Of a stretch of DNA of 64,000 nucleotides, positions 32,188 through 41,372 are shown in pieces. The notes under the pieces are model-generated. The model had not been told where the DNA came from and ran no database searches. It saw only the letters and a list, made by a program, of their open reading frames with translations. Numbering within the stretch: position 1 is the first letter of the stretch; the number at the start of each line of letters is the position of its first letter. A program made the position numbers and the translations under genes. The DNA is taken from positions 1 to 64,000 of the forward strand of contig JARGFH010000003.1 in NCBI GenBank assembly GCA_029210695.1. The letters are read 5' to 3'. The DNA comes from Acidimicrobiia bacterium. Its GTDB lineage: Bacteria; Actinomycetota; Acidimicrobiia; Spongiisociales; JAHEDJ01.

Positions 32188-33128
32188 AGCCCGCACCCAC
32201 AGGAGAGGACCTTGACCGGACCGACGTCATCATTGACGTACTCCCAGGCCTCGAGGAATGCTCCTTCCCAGACCCGGCCGTTGACGACGATCTCCATCTT
32301 GCCGTCTCCGTTGAGGTCGGCCACCGCCGCCACTTCGTAGATGATTATGTTCTGTGGGAGGTCATCGAACGAGGTGATGATGCTCTCACCGAGAATCGCC
32401 GTCTGTATGTCCCCCTCGATGATCTTGCGGAGATACAAGATCGAGTAGGCGCCGGGGGCCGTGTCCATGAAGCCGTCCGGCACCGTCGAGGCCGCCACGA
32501 TCACCTCCATGACTCCGTCACCCTCGAGATCAGTACGGATGACCTGGGTGTTGTTGATGATTGGCACCGCCGCCACCTTGCCGGCCAGCAGGTTGGCGGT
32601 CGCTTCCACATAGGCCTCGTTGCTGTTGGATAGGAACTCGATGGGATGCGGGCGGACATCACTCGAGGTCTGAATCCCGATTGCGTCGAGTTCTTGGAAG
32701 TCACCGGCCAGCGGCGGATCGAACTGGACGTTCAGCAGGTCGAGTGGTTCGCACCAAGGCTGGGGGTCGGTACCGAAGGCGTTCGTGATCGGCTCGTCGA
32801 GGCGCACCACCTGGTATTCCTCACCCCCGGTCACGGGTGGTACGCCTTCATTGGACCAGTTGCCGCTAGGTCCGTCCGACCAGCCGAGCATGCAGGTCTT
32901 GCCGGCGACGAGGAAGGTGTCGAGGAGTGGGGCAGTAGTGGTGGTTGTCGTCGGAGCGACGGTCGACGTCGTAGTTGACAGAGACGTCGTGTCCGTGTGC
33001 CCCGACGTGGCGGTGGTTGATGTCGCCGCCGCCCGCCCGCTCGTTGTGGACGTCGTGCTCGACGCCCCGCTACAAGCGGCAGCGACCAGGGCCAGCGATA
33101 GCAGCGCAGTGCCGATTCGGAAGCTCAC
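32184..33128 (-). CDS. Thr-rich lipoprotein with VCBS/EF-hand-like calcium repeats
   Basis: 314 residues. Signal peptide with lipobox VAAACS (Cys19), then about 50 residues dominated by Thr and Ser, then a globular domain. The C-terminal part holds two related acidic loops, DLEGDGVMEVIVAAS (near 200) and DLNGDGKMEIVVNG (near 273), of the DxDxDG type used by VCBS/FG-GAP repeats to bind calcium. It ends CGCGL. Anchored outside the membrane; function unknown. GTG start with AGAGGA upstream. Co-translated with the thioesterase, an odd pairing. Confidence 0.72.
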   Translation of the reverse strand: MSFRIGTALLSLALVAAACSGASSTTSTTSGRAAATSTTATSGHTDTTSLSTTTSTVAPTTTTTTAPLLDTFLVAGKTCMLGWSDGPSGNWSNEGVPPVTGGEEYQVVRLDEPITNAFGTDPQPWCEPLDLLNVQFDPPLAGDFQELDAIGIQTSSDVRPHPIEFLSNSNEAYVEATANLLAGKVAAVPIINNTQVIRTDLEGDGVMEVIVAASTVPDGFMDTAPGAYSILYLRKIIEGDIQTAILGESIITSFDDLPQNIIIYEVAAVADLNGDGKMEIVVNGRVWEGAFLEAWEYVNDDVGPVKVLSCGCGL

Positions 33129-33214
33129 GTTGTCCTCTCGGTGCTAGGACCAGCCTATCTCGCTCGCCGGTTCGGCAGTTGACCTTCCCGGGTGGAGATC
33201 CTCGAGTGGCCGGC

Positions 33215-34231
33215 CTAGTTGCGCAACCGGACCTGCGTTGGCCCCGGGCCGACGCGTCCGACCGCACGGGCCGAGTGCCCGTGGGCGTCGAAGGCGGCGA
33301 CGACGGCCTCGACCTCACCTGGAGCGACGATGGCCAGATAGCCGATTCCCATATTGAACACCCGGAACATCTCGTCTTCTGAGATGCCTCCCCACTCCTG
33401 GACCACCCCGAACACATTTGGCCGTTCCCACGAGTTCATGTCGATATCGGCGCACAGACCTTCCGGAAGGACGCGGAGGAGATTGCCGGAGATCCCTCCT
33501 CCGGTTACATGAACGAAGGCGCGCACAAATCCGGTGGTTGCCGCCTCGAGAACAGCCGGCGCATAGATGACGGATGGCGACAGGAGAACCTCGCCGATCG
33601 AGCCGTCTTCCCCCGGGAACGGATCATCGAGTGACCGGGACCCCAGGATCTTGCGTACCAGTGAGTATCCGTTCGAGCGAAGGTTCGGGCTCTCCACCCC
33701 GATAATTGTGTCGCCGGCCGCGACCGATGTACCGGTGATCTCTTTTCCGCTCTCGACGACCCCAAGAGCCGCCCCGGCCAGATCGACATGGTCGGAATCG
33801 ACGATACCCGGGTGTTCGGCGGTTTCGCCGCCCACGAGTGCGCAGCCGGCCAGGACACAAGCGTGCGCAACCGAACTCACGATGAGGCGATCCCGGTCCG
33901 AATCGATACGCCCTACCGCCAGGTAGTCGGTGAACGCAATGGGGCGGGCTCCGACGGCGGCAAGATCATCGACGCACATGGCGACCAGATCATGGCCTAC
34001 ACCTTCGTACCGGCGGGTGCGGCGGGCGACCTCGAGCTTGGTCCCGACCCCATCCGTACTCATCATCAACACCGGATTGGTGTATCCGGCCGGAATCGTC
34101 ACTCCGGCCGCGAATCCGCCGAAACCTCCCACGACGTTTGGTCCCCAGGTCGCCGTGACGGACTCGGAGATTCCGGCCACAAACCGTTCGGCTTGCTCGA
34201 GGTCGACCCCCGCCTCCCGATACGTCGCCAT
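33215..34231 (-). CDS. purM: phosphoribosylformylglycinamidine cyclo-ligase
   Basis: Closes the imidazole ring to give AIR, the fifth step of purine synthesis. 338 residues with the PurM fold: GFGGFAAGVTIPAGYTNPVLMMSTDGVGTKLEVAR, CVDDLAAVGARPIAFTDYL, GCALVGGETAEHPG and the C-terminal GIGYLAIVAPGE. It overlaps the purF stop by 1 nt (TGATG) and is the last gene of purC-S-Q-L-F-M. Confidence 0.96.
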   Translation of the reverse strand: MATYREAGVDLEQAERFVAGISESVTATWGPNVVGGFGGFAAGVTIPAGYTNPVLMMSTDGVGTKLEVARRTRRYEGVGHDLVAMCVDDLAAVGARPIAFTDYLAVGRIDSDRDRLIVSSVAHACVLAGCALVGGETAEHPGIVDSDHVDLAGAALGVVESGKEITGTSVAAGDTIIGVESPNLRSNGYSLVRKILGSRSLDDPFPGEDGSIGEVLLSPSVIYAPAVLEAATTGFVRAFVHVTGGGISGNLLRVLPEGLCADIDMNSWERPNVFGVVQEWGGISEDEMFRVFNMGIGYLAIVAPGEVEAVVAAFDAHGHSARAVGRVGPGPTQVRLRN

Positions 34232-35673
34232 CAGCGTTGCTCCAGTGCGAACTTGTCGTTCAGGCCGGCAACCGGAGTGGGATAGTTGCCACTCAGGCAG
34301 GCGTTGCAGAAACCCAAACCAGTTCCACCGGCCGATTCCTCCAACCCGCCAAGTGAGAGGTAGGCGAGCGAATCGGCATCGAGGAACTCCCTGATCTCAT
34401 CAACGGATAGCTGGGCGGCCAGCAGTCGCGATCGATCGGACGTGTCCATGCCGTAGAAGCACGGCCACCGATATGGTGGGGAAGAGACGCGAAGGTGGAC
34501 CTCCGTCGCCCCCGCTTCCCGAACCATCTTCACAAGCTGGCGGGTGGTGCTCCCGCGAACGATCGAGTCGTCGACCAGCACGATTCGCTTGCCGGCCAGG
34601 TTCTCAGGGATCGGGTTGAGCTTGAGTCTGATGCCGCGGTCCCGCAACATCTGCGTCGGTTCAATGAACGTCCGGCCGACATAACGGTTCTTAACCAGAC
34701 CGTCGGCATAGGGGATTCCGCTCCCGGCGGAAAAGCCCTGGGCGGCCGGAATGCCGGACTCGGGCACGGGGACGACAACGTCCGCCTCGACTGGTGACTC
34801 GATTGCCAGTTTCCTTCCCATCCGTTGGCGAGCGCCGTGGACGCTCTGGCCGTAGAGATTGCTGTCCGGTCTTGCGAAGTAGACGAACTCGAATATGCAG
34901 AGACGGGGGTCGACCGAGTCGAAGGGTTGGAAGCTGCGGACGCCACCGGCGTCGATAACGACCATCTCACCGGCTTCGATATCTCGTACGAACGTGGAGC
35001 CGACCAGATCGAGGGCCGCAGTCTCCGAGGCGAGGACCCAGCCGCCCTCCGGGAGCGAACCCAAGCAGAGCGGCCGGTATCCGTGCGGATCGCGAACGCC
35101 GACGAGATGCCCCTGATCCATGATCACGAGCGAGAATGCACCTTCGAGTTGGTGGAGGACGCTCATGAGCGCTCGTTCGAGCTGGCGCCCATCGGATCTT
35201 CCGTCCTGGATTGCCCTTGCAATAGCGTCCAGCATCAACATCGAGTCGGTGGTGCTGGAATCGTCTCCGAGTTTGGCCGCCAACTCCACGGTGTTGGTCA
35301 GGTTGCCGTTGTGACCGAGGGCGATACCCGTGTGTTCGACCTGGCGATAGGCCGGCTGAGCGTTCTCCCAGACCGTAGAACCGCTCGTCGAATACCGGGT
35401 GTGGCCGATTCCGAGGTGTCCGGGGAGGCCGGCGAGGTTGGTCTCATCGAAGACCTGTGACACGAGCCCCATGTCTTTGAACACCGTCGTAGTTTGACCA
35501 TCCGAGGCCGCAATGCCTGCGCTCTCCTGCCCGCGATGCTGCAGAGCAAAGAGCCCGAAGGAGATGATGTGAGCGGCGTCCTGTCCGGGCGCGTATACGC
35601 CGAATACACCGCATTCTTCACCGGGAGTGCTTTCGAAGGTCGATTCCACGCTATCGCCGAGTGTAGGACCCAT
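34231..35673 (-). CDS. purF: amidophosphoribosyltransferase
   Basis: Makes phosphoribosylamine from PRPP and glutamine, the first committed step of purine synthesis. 480 residues from the ATG at 35673. A short propeptide precedes the glutaminase nucleophile Cys in EECGVFGVYAPG; the PRPP loop is VLVDDSIVRGSTT. The C-terminal CFYGMDTSDRSRLLAA and LGFCNACLSGNYPTP carry Cys residues that fit the [4Fe-4S]-containing B. subtilis type. An in-frame extension to 35748 overlaps purL and lacks a ribosome site. It lies 14 nt after purL. Confidence 0.95.
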   Translation of the reverse strand: MGPTLGDSVESTFESTPGEECGVFGVYAPGQDAAHIISFGLFALQHRGQESAGIAASDGQTTTVFKDMGLVSQVFDETNLAGLPGHLGIGHTRYSTSGSTVWENAQPAYRQVEHTGIALGHNGNLTNTVELAAKLGDDSSTTDSMLMLDAIARAIQDGRSDGRQLERALMSVLHQLEGAFSLVIMDQGHLVGVRDPHGYRPLCLGSLPEGGWVLASETAALDLVGSTFVRDIEAGEMVVIDAGGVRSFQPFDSVDPRLCIFEFVYFARPDSNLYGQSVHGARQRMGRKLAIESPVEADVVVPVPESGIPAAQGFSAGSGIPYADGLVKNRYVGRTFIEPTQMLRDRGIRLKLNPIPENLAGKRIVLVDDSIVRGSTTRQLVKMVREAGATEVHLRVSSPPYRWPCFYGMDTSDRSRLLAAQLSVDEIREFLDADSLAYLSLGGLEESAGGTGLGFCNACLSGNYPTPVAGLNDKFALEQR

Positions 35674-35687
35674 TCGTTGCTTGGTAC

Positions 35688-37913
35688 TCAGGACCCGGTA
35701 CTCGTTGCCGTTTGGGGCTCCATTCGACCGCGGATGGCGTTCCGCCACGCCTCCGTCGCCTCGCCGAGGCCGATCGAGGTCTCGACGTCCCCATCGCCAA
35801 AGAACTCAATTGTCTTCCCACCCAATGATCCGATTCTTTGTGCGACTACCCCGGAATCTGCGGCTGCCGCGCGGATGGAACCGGCTGCTTCGGGGTCGGC
35901 AACGGCAAGGAACCGGTGGGGGTCCTCGGAAAACAGGGCTCGCCAATCCGCATATTGGATCCGGGCGCCGAGGCCGGACCGTATGCAGATCTCCGCAATC
36001 GCAACGGCCAATCCACCGTCCGAGAGGTCGTGGAGCACGGGTGCCGTTCCCTCTGTGGCGAGATGGCGGGCGAGATTGATGATCGCGTTTGCCTCGAGCG
36101 AATCGGGCTCGCCGGGACGGCCACCCACATGACGTCGCATGATCCTCTCGAAGGCGCTGCCGGCGAGGTTGACCGCCGCATTCGATCCCATCAACCAGAC
36201 TTCCATGCCCTCCCGGCCGGCTTCGAGTCTGGGAGGCTCGGCGGGCATCGGGTCGGCCAGGCCGAGCATGCCCACTACCGGAGTCGGGAAGATGTCCACG
36301 CCGTTGGTCTCGTTGTAGAACGAAACGTTGCCGCCGATGACCGGAATACCGAGCGCTTCACAGGCCTGTGAGATTCCTTCGACCGTTTCGACGAATTGCC
36401 ACATGACGTCGGGCTTCTCCGGGTTTCCGAAGTTGAGGTTGTCGACCACGGCTAGTGGCCGGGCGCCAACCATCGCCACGTTGAGGGCCGATTCGTACAC
36501 GAGTCGGGCAGCACCGCGGCGCGGATCGAGATAGCACAGGCGGCCGTTTCCGTCTGTTGAGACCGCCAGGCCCTTGGACGTTCCCTTGATACGTAGCAGG
36601 GTTCCGTTGTCGCCTGGTCCCACGACGGTGTTGAGAAACAGCATGTGGTCGTACTGCTCATATACCCAGGAGGGATCGCCGATCGAGGGATCATCGAGGA
36701 TGGTCAGGAGGCTCTCTCTGATGTCGGGGGACTGAACGAACTCGATGGTGTCGCTCCACAGATCGGCTTGCCAGCCGGGTTCACCAAACGGGCGATCGTA
36801 GGTGGGGGCATCCTCGCTGAGTGAGGCGGCCGGAACCTCGGCGACGAGATCTCCGTCCTTGAATACGCGCAACATGCCACCAGACTTCACCTCTCCGACG
36901 ATGGAAGCGTCGATCTCCCACTTTCCGGCAACCGCCATCACATCGTCGAGTTGGTCTGGGTGCACGAAAGCCATCATTCGCTCTTGCGACTCGGACATGA
37001 GCAACTCGGCCGGCGTCATGTCGTGCTCGCGGACATGGACTCGATTCAGGTCGACTTCCATCCCCATGCCTGCCCGGGCGGCTGGTTCCGAGGTCGAGCA
37101 CGACAGACCGGCCGCTCCGAGGTCCTGGATTCCCACTACGAGGTTGTCTTTGTATAGCTCCAGACATGCCTCGATCAGTTTCTTCTCTTGAAAGGGATCT
37201 CCGACCTGAACCGATGGGCGCTTGCCACTGCTGTCTTCCGCGAAGCTCGCCGACGCCAACACGGAGGCGCCGCCGATGCCGTCCCGACCGGTCGAGGCGC
37301 CCAGCAACACGGCGATCGTCCCGGCCTCGCCGGCCGTTCCGAGTACGAGTTGTTCCCTCCGGAGGATTCCGAGGCACATGACGTTCACGAGAGGGTTGCC
37401 GTCGTAGCAATCCTCGAAGGCAACTTCCCCGCCTACCGTTGGAACACCGACTGCGTTGCCGTATCCGGCGATGCCCGCCACGACACCCGAGAAGAGGTAC
37501 CGGTTGCGGGGTTCGTCGATGTGGCCGAACCGGATCTGGTCCCACAGAGCGATTGGCCTGGCTCCCATCGTGAAAACGTCGCGCAGGATGCCTCCGACAC
37601 CGGTGGCCGCCCCCTGGTAGGGCTCGACGAATGAGGGGTGGTTGTGGCTTTCGATCCGGAGGGCAGCCAGCCAGCCATCTCCTAGATCGACCACGCCGGC
37701 ATTCTCACCGGGGCCGACCACAACCCACGGGGCTTCCGTTGGGAAACGGCTCAGATGGGGTCGCGACGACTTATAGGAACAATGCTCCGACCACATCACC
37801 GAGTACATGGCCAGTTCTGCGAGGCGCGGGTCTCTTCCGAGCAGGCCGACGACGCTCGAGAATTCGGAGTCGGTCATTCCCAAATCCCGATGGAGGGGAC
37901 GTGCGTCAGACAT
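35688..37913 (-). CDS. purL: phosphoribosylformylglycinamidine synthase, PurL subunit
   Basis: ATP-dependent synthetase subunit of the PurLQS complex that makes FGAM. 741 residues, the small PurL type that needs PurQ and PurS. Typical stretches: [59 protein letters not shown], and in the second half [20 protein letters not shown] and [11 protein letters not shown]. The ATG at 37913 is used because upstream codons overlap purQ beyond the usual 8 nt. Confidence 0.96.
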   Translation of the reverse strand: MSDARPLHRDLGMTDSEFSSVVGLLGRDPRLAELAMYSVMWSEHCSYKSSRPHLSRFPTEAPWVVVGPGENAGVVDLGDGWLAALRIESHNHPSFVEPYQGAATGVGGILRDVFTMGARPIALWDQIRFGHIDEPRNRYLFSGVVAGIAGYGNAVGVPTVGGEVAFEDCYDGNPLVNVMCLGILRREQLVLGTAGEAGTIAVLLGASTGRDGIGGASVLASASFAEDSSGKRPSVQVGDPFQEKKLIEACLELYKDNLVVGIQDLGAAGLSCSTSEPAARAGMGMEVDLNRVHVREHDMTPAELLMSESQERMMAFVHPDQLDDVMAVAGKWEIDASIVGEVKSGGMLRVFKDGDLVAEVPAASLSEDAPTYDRPFGEPGWQADLWSDTIEFVQSPDIRESLLTILDDPSIGDPSWVYEQYDHMLFLNTVVGPGDNGTLLRIKGTSKGLAVSTDGNGRLCYLDPRRGAARLVYESALNVAMVGARPLAVVDNLNFGNPEKPDVMWQFVETVEGISQACEALGIPVIGGNVSFYNETNGVDIFPTPVVGMLGLADPMPAEPPRLEAGREGMEVWLMGSNAAVNLAGSAFERIMRRHVGGRPGEPDSLEANAIINLARHLATEGTAPVLHDLSDGGLAVAIAEICIRSGLGARIQYADWRALFSEDPHRFLAVADPEAAGSIRAAAADSGVVAQRIGSLGGKTIEFFGDGDVETSIGLGEATEAWRNAIRGRMEPQTATSTGS

Positions 37914-38607
37914 GCGCCGGTTTTCCTGCTGCGAACTCCCAAACCGAGGCGCCAAATGACTCGAGCAGTACCCGGCCGTCTGTTGAGCCGAGCAGCGTCT
38001 CGATGGCCCGTTCCGGGTGGGGCATCAGTCCTGCCACGTTTCCGGCGCGGTCGGCGATGCCGGCGACGTTGTCGGCCGAACCGTTGGGATTGGCCGCTTC
38101 GGATACCGTCCCGTTCGCGTCCGAATAGGTCAGAACGACCCGGCCGCTGGGGTTGGCCGGATCCATCGTGTAGTTGCCCTCGTATGAGTTCAGGGGGATC
38201 TCGAGGACGTCTCCGACCCGGGCGGAGCGGGTCAAGATCGACGTAGTCGACTCGACTCGAATGTGCACCGGCCTGCAGATGAACCGGAGGTCGCGATTGG
38301 CGAGGAGTACGCCGGGAAGAAGGCCGGCTTCGGTCAGAATCTGGAACCCGTTGCAGATGCCCAGCACCGGTGCTCCGTCGCCGGCCAATCGGCGGACCTC
38401 GGCCATCACCGGTGAGAAACGTGCGATGGCTCCTGTGCGAAGGTAGTCACCGTGGGCGAATCCACCGGGGAGAACAACTCCACTGAACCCGGAGAGGTCC
38501 TTCTCCCGGTGCCACACCAGTTCGGCTTCAACTCCGAGATCGTTGAGTGCGAATACGACGTCCTGCTCGCAGTTGCTACCCGGGAACACAGTCACGGCGA
38601 CCGTCAT
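37906..38607 (-). CDS. purQ: phosphoribosylformylglycinamidine synthase, PurQ subunit
   Basis: Class-I glutamine amidotransferase that supplies ammonia to PurL. 233 residues: [19 protein letters not shown], the GFAHGDYLR loop, the nucleophile Cys in [11 protein letters not shown] and the His/Glu pair in [10 protein letters not shown] near the end. It overlaps purL by 8 nt and purS by 4 nt. Confidence 0.96.
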   Translation of the reverse strand: MTVAVTVFPGSNCEQDVVFALNDLGVEAELVWHREKDLSGFSGVVLPGGFAHGDYLRTGAIARFSPVMAEVRRLAGDGAPVLGICNGFQILTEAGLLPGVLLANRDLRFICRPVHIRVESTTSILTRSARVGDVLEIPLNSYEGNYTMDPANPSGRVVLTYSDANGTVSEAANPNGSADNVAGIADRAGNVAGLMPHPERAIETLLGSTDGRVLLESFGASVWEFAAGKPAHV

Positions 38608-38864
38608 GCCCCGTTGCCGTCCTCCCCGAGAAGTCGGATCTCGTAGTCCTCCATTACCGGGTTGGCGAGGAGCTGTTCACACATGGACTCGATATCGGCC
38701 GTGGCCCGATCGGCGTCGGCCGTTTCGACCACGAGGGTGATCACTTTGTCGATTCGCACGGAAGCAACCTCAGAAAACCCCAGATCACGAAGGCCGCGCA
38801 GCACCGCCGCCCCCTGGGGGTCGGCGATATCGGAGCGCCTTGTCACATGGACGGTCGCTTTCAT
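38604..38864 (-). CDS. purS: phosphoribosylformylglycinamidine synthase, PurS subunit
   Basis: Small structural subunit that bridges PurQ and PurL. 86 residues: MKATVHVTRRSDIADPQGAA, then LGFSEVASVRIDKVITLVVE and CEQLLANPVMEDYEI, as in other PurS proteins. The ATG at 38864 overlaps the purC stop by 4 nt; longer in-frame readings run into purC. Confidence 0.95.
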   Translation of the reverse strand: MKATVHVTRRSDIADPQGAAVLRGLRDLGFSEVASVRIDKVITLVVETADADRATADIESMCEQLLANPVMEDYEIRLLGEDGNGA

Positions 38865-39778
38865 CTCCCCATCTCCAGCAGGTAGGTATCGAATGGACGG
38901 CCGGTGATTCTCTCGAATGCGTCGGTGTACTTGGCTCTTGTTTCTGTGATGACGTCCGCCGGGAGGCGCGGTGCCGGTGGCGTATGGTCCCATCCGACCG
39001 AATCGAGCCAATCGCGAACGAACTGCTTGTCATAGGAGGGCACCACGGTGCCGGGGTTCCACCGGTCCCGGGGCCAATAGCGGGAGGAGTCGGGGGTGAG
39101 GACCTCATCGATGAGCAACAACTCGCCGTTAGACCATCCGAATTCGAACTTTGTATCTGCAAGGATCACGCCGCGTTCGGCCGCGTAGCGGGCGGCCGTC
39201 AGGTACACGTCGATCGAAGTTCGCTTGAGTCGCTCATAGAGGTCGTCACCGAGCAGTTGCCGTGCGCCGGCTTCCGTGAGGTTTTCGTCGTGGCCCGAGG
39301 CGGCTTTGGTGGCTGGCGTGAAGATCGGTTCGGAGAGTTCGTCGGCCATGTCCAGTCCGGCCGGCAGATGCTCGGTCGTCGGTCCGCCGCCGTCTCGGTA
39401 CTCCCGCCAAGACGACCCGTAGAGGTAGCCGCGTACGACACACTCGACCGGGATGACGTCCGCCCGCCTGACCACCATGGCCCGACCGGCGAGATCGTTG
39501 CGTTCGAGGTCTGTCAATGGCCCGATGTCTGATAGGTCCGTCGTCAGCAGGTGGTTGGGGGTCTCGAGGAGTCCGAACCAGTGCAGCGAGAGCCCGGTGA
39601 GGACGCGGCCCTTGTCTGGAATCGGATCCGGGAGAATCACGTCGTAGGCGGAGATTCGGTCGGTCGCCACAAACAGCAACCGCTCCCCATCGATCTCGTA
39701 GATTTCACGGACCTTGCCTGAGGCAAGGTGTTTCAATGCCGGCACGCGGCGGGATGGTAGCGGCCGCACGGGCATCAC
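38861..39778 (-). CDS. purC: phosphoribosylaminoimidazole-succinocarboxamide synthase
   Basis: Joins CAIR and aspartate to give SAICAR. 305 residues: LASGKVREIYEIDGERLLFVATDRISAYDVI (the KVR/DRISAYD motifs), VECVVRGYLYGSSWREY, ATKAASGHDEN, and the C-terminal SYDKQFVRDWLDS. First gene of the operon. Two adjacent starts exist, GTG 39778 and ATG 39775; I give the GTG because GGAG lies 8 nt from it. That GGAG is part of a palindromic repeat arm, so a hairpin could hide it. Confidence 0.94.
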   Translation of the reverse strand: MMPVRPLPSRRVPALKHLASGKVREIYEIDGERLLFVATDRISAYDVILPDPIPDKGRVLTGLSLHWFGLLETPNHLLTTDLSDIGPLTDLERNDLAGRAMVVRRADVIPVECVVRGYLYGSSWREYRDGGGPTTEHLPAGLDMADELSEPIFTPATKAASGHDENLTEAGARQLLGDDLYERLKRTSIDVYLTAARYAAERGVILADTKFEFGWSNGELLLIDEVLTPDSSRYWPRDRWNPGTVVPSYDKQFVRDWLDSVGWDHTPPAPRLPADVITETRAKYTDAFERITGRPFDTYLLEMGR

Positions 39779-39783
39779 AGTAT

Positions 39784-39892
39784 TTTCTCCGCAATGCTGT
39801 GGATTGTGGCGATTCAGTGCATTGCGCAGAAACCTCTATGCACTTTCTCGGCAATGCTGTGGACCGTGGTGATTCATTGTATTGCCGAGAAA
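39784..39892. repeat. tandem pair of palindromic repeat units, locus 2
   Basis: Unit 3 (39784-39832): arms TTTCTCCGCAATG and CATTGCGCAGAAA, one mismatch. Unit 4 (39844-39892): arms TTTCTCGGCAATG and TATTGCCGAGAAA. Start-to-start distance is 60 nt, as at locus 1, and GCAATGCTGTG is identical in all four units. Between units the G/C change in one arm is matched in the other, which suggests the stem is what is kept. Here the pair lies between divergent genes, beside the purC start. Confidence 0.82.
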
Positions 39893-39929
39893 CGGAACAA
39901 TCGGTCCGGTCGGCCGGTTGTTGAGGGCT

Positions 39930-40703
39930 GTGAACGGCCCCAACCCCATCCGAGTCGCCTGGTCGATGCTTCGCAACCAGCTGACCGTCGCACGACCACG
40001 CCCTGCCGGAACCGGCCGTTTCGATCACTCAGCCTTGTCGCCACCGCTCGAGGCGCTGGCGCGGGGCAAGATGGCTGCCCTCGGAGGATTGCGGCCTGCA
40101 CTCGATCACTACATAGATGGCCTCGCCGCCGTCGATCCAAATGAGCTCTCGAGCAATGAAGCACTGGCCTTCTGGCTGAACCTCTACAACGCAGGGGCAC
40201 TCCGGCTGGCGGCCGACGCGGTTACATCAGGTGAGGAATCGGTACTGCGGGTGCCCGGCGCCTTTGACGGACCGTTCGTTGCCGTCGCCGGCGAACACCT
40301 TTCCCTCGACGCCATCGAACATGCCAAGATCCGGCGTTTCGGAGACCCCCGAATTCACTCGGCGATCGTCTGCGGATCGGTGTCCTGCCCGACCCTCCGG
40401 GGCGAACCCTACGACGGTGATCACCTCGATCGGCAACTCGAAGATCAGATGCGGCATTTCCTCTCGTCGGGAGGTGCATCCGCTTCCGAAGGTGTGCTCC
40501 TGCTGTCCCGCGTGTTTCTCTGGTACGGAGCCGACTTCGTTCGCCCCGGCCGGATGCCCACCTGGCTCCCAGCTTCGCCAAAGCGAGTGGCGGTGGCTCT
40601 CCGGCCGTGGCTCAACGAGGAAACTGCGAGCGTCTTCACCGTGACGTCGCCCCGGATCGATTTCCAACCCTATGACTGGGGACTGCGCTGCGCGATCGGC
40701 TGA
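39930..40703 (+). CDS. DUF547 protein
   Basis: About 257 residues with a DUF547 domain (about 85-200): SNEALAFWLNLYNAGALRLAA, then LSLDAIEHAKIRRFGDPRIHSAIVCGSVSCPTLR and RHFLSSGG, FLWYGADF. The conserved His and Cys suggest a peptidase-like fold but no activity is known. The start is unsure: GTG 39930 follows GAGG closely; ATG 39966 is another choice; the TTG at 39882 lies inside the repeat. The end overlaps the convergent membrane protein gene by 34 nt. Confidence 0.75.
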   Translation: MNGPNPIRVAWSMLRNQLTVARPRPAGTGRFDHSALSPPLEALARGKMAALGGLRPALDHYIDGLAAVDPNELSSNEALAFWLNLYNAGALRLAADAVTSGEESVLRVPGAFDGPFVAVAGEHLSLDAIEHAKIRRFGDPRIHSAIVCGSVSCPTLRGEPYDGDHLDRQLEDQMRHFLSSGGASASEGVLLLSRVFLWYGADFVRPGRMPTWLPASPKRVAVALRPWLNEETASVFTVTSPRIDFQPYDWGLRCAIG

Positions 40704-41302
40704 CGGACCGCGGCGCCCAGTGAACCGAGAGCGAGTAGCGCGGCCATCGCGTCGAAAGGGAGCACCCACCGCACGAGAGCGCTGCCGTCGATGAGCCATC
40801 CCCCCTCGTCGGAGAATCCGACGATGCGGAGGTAGTTCCAGATCGACCAGATGCAGATGACTGAGAGAACTCCCGCGCTCAGGCGCGCCGGCCACTCACC
40901 CGTCAACCACCGAACCCCGAAGTACAGTGCCGCCACCGACCAGGCGATGTCGAGAGTCGACAGAAGCTGAAGGAACTGCAGCGATGGATCGAGTCGAAGC
41001 GCCGCCGACGTTGCGAGCGTGACGAGCGCCACGACACCGGTGTCCAGAGCCACGAGCGATCCGGCAGTCGTGAAACGGCGGAGGCGATCGCCGCGAATCG
41101 ACGTGAACATTGGCTGATCCACATAGCGGGACAGGTCGATCATCGTCGCGAATCCGAGCAGCACGATCATTGCCACATGGAGCGTGGACCAGGTGAGCAG
41201 GGACCCGGATTCCGGCTGTGGAAGGAGGAGCAGGAAAGGTGAGATCGCCAGCCCCAGCATCAGCCAGCGGAGGGAGCGCAGAAGGGCTTGTTCGAGGGCC
41301 AC
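40670..41302 (-). CDS. hypothetical membrane protein, about six helices
   Basis: 210 residues, mostly hydrophobic, with helices near 12-28, 37-55, 80-102, 112-130, 138-156 and 175-195. I do not recognise a family. A basic cytosolic loop (SIRGDRLRRF) sits between helices 2 and 3, and the C terminus (RQPIAQRSPQS) is polar. It is convergent with, and overlaps, the DUF547 gene; upstream lies the zinc ABC ATPase gene on the same strand. Confidence 0.6.
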   Translation of the reverse strand: MALEQALLRSLRWLMLGLAISPFLLLLPQPESGSLLTWSTLHVAMIVLLGFATMIDLSRYVDQPMFTSIRGDRLRRFTTAGSLVALDTGVVALVTLATSAALRLDPSLQFLQLLSTLDIAWSVAALYFGVRWLTGEWPARLSAGVLSVICIWSIWNYLRIVGFSDEGGWLIDGSALVRWVLPFDAMAALLALGSLGAAVRQPIAQRSPQS

Positions 41303-41372
41303 CAGCAGAGGGTACCGGGTAACGGATAGTCGGCGTGCTCGTTACGGACGACATGCAACAAACCGCTCGCCG

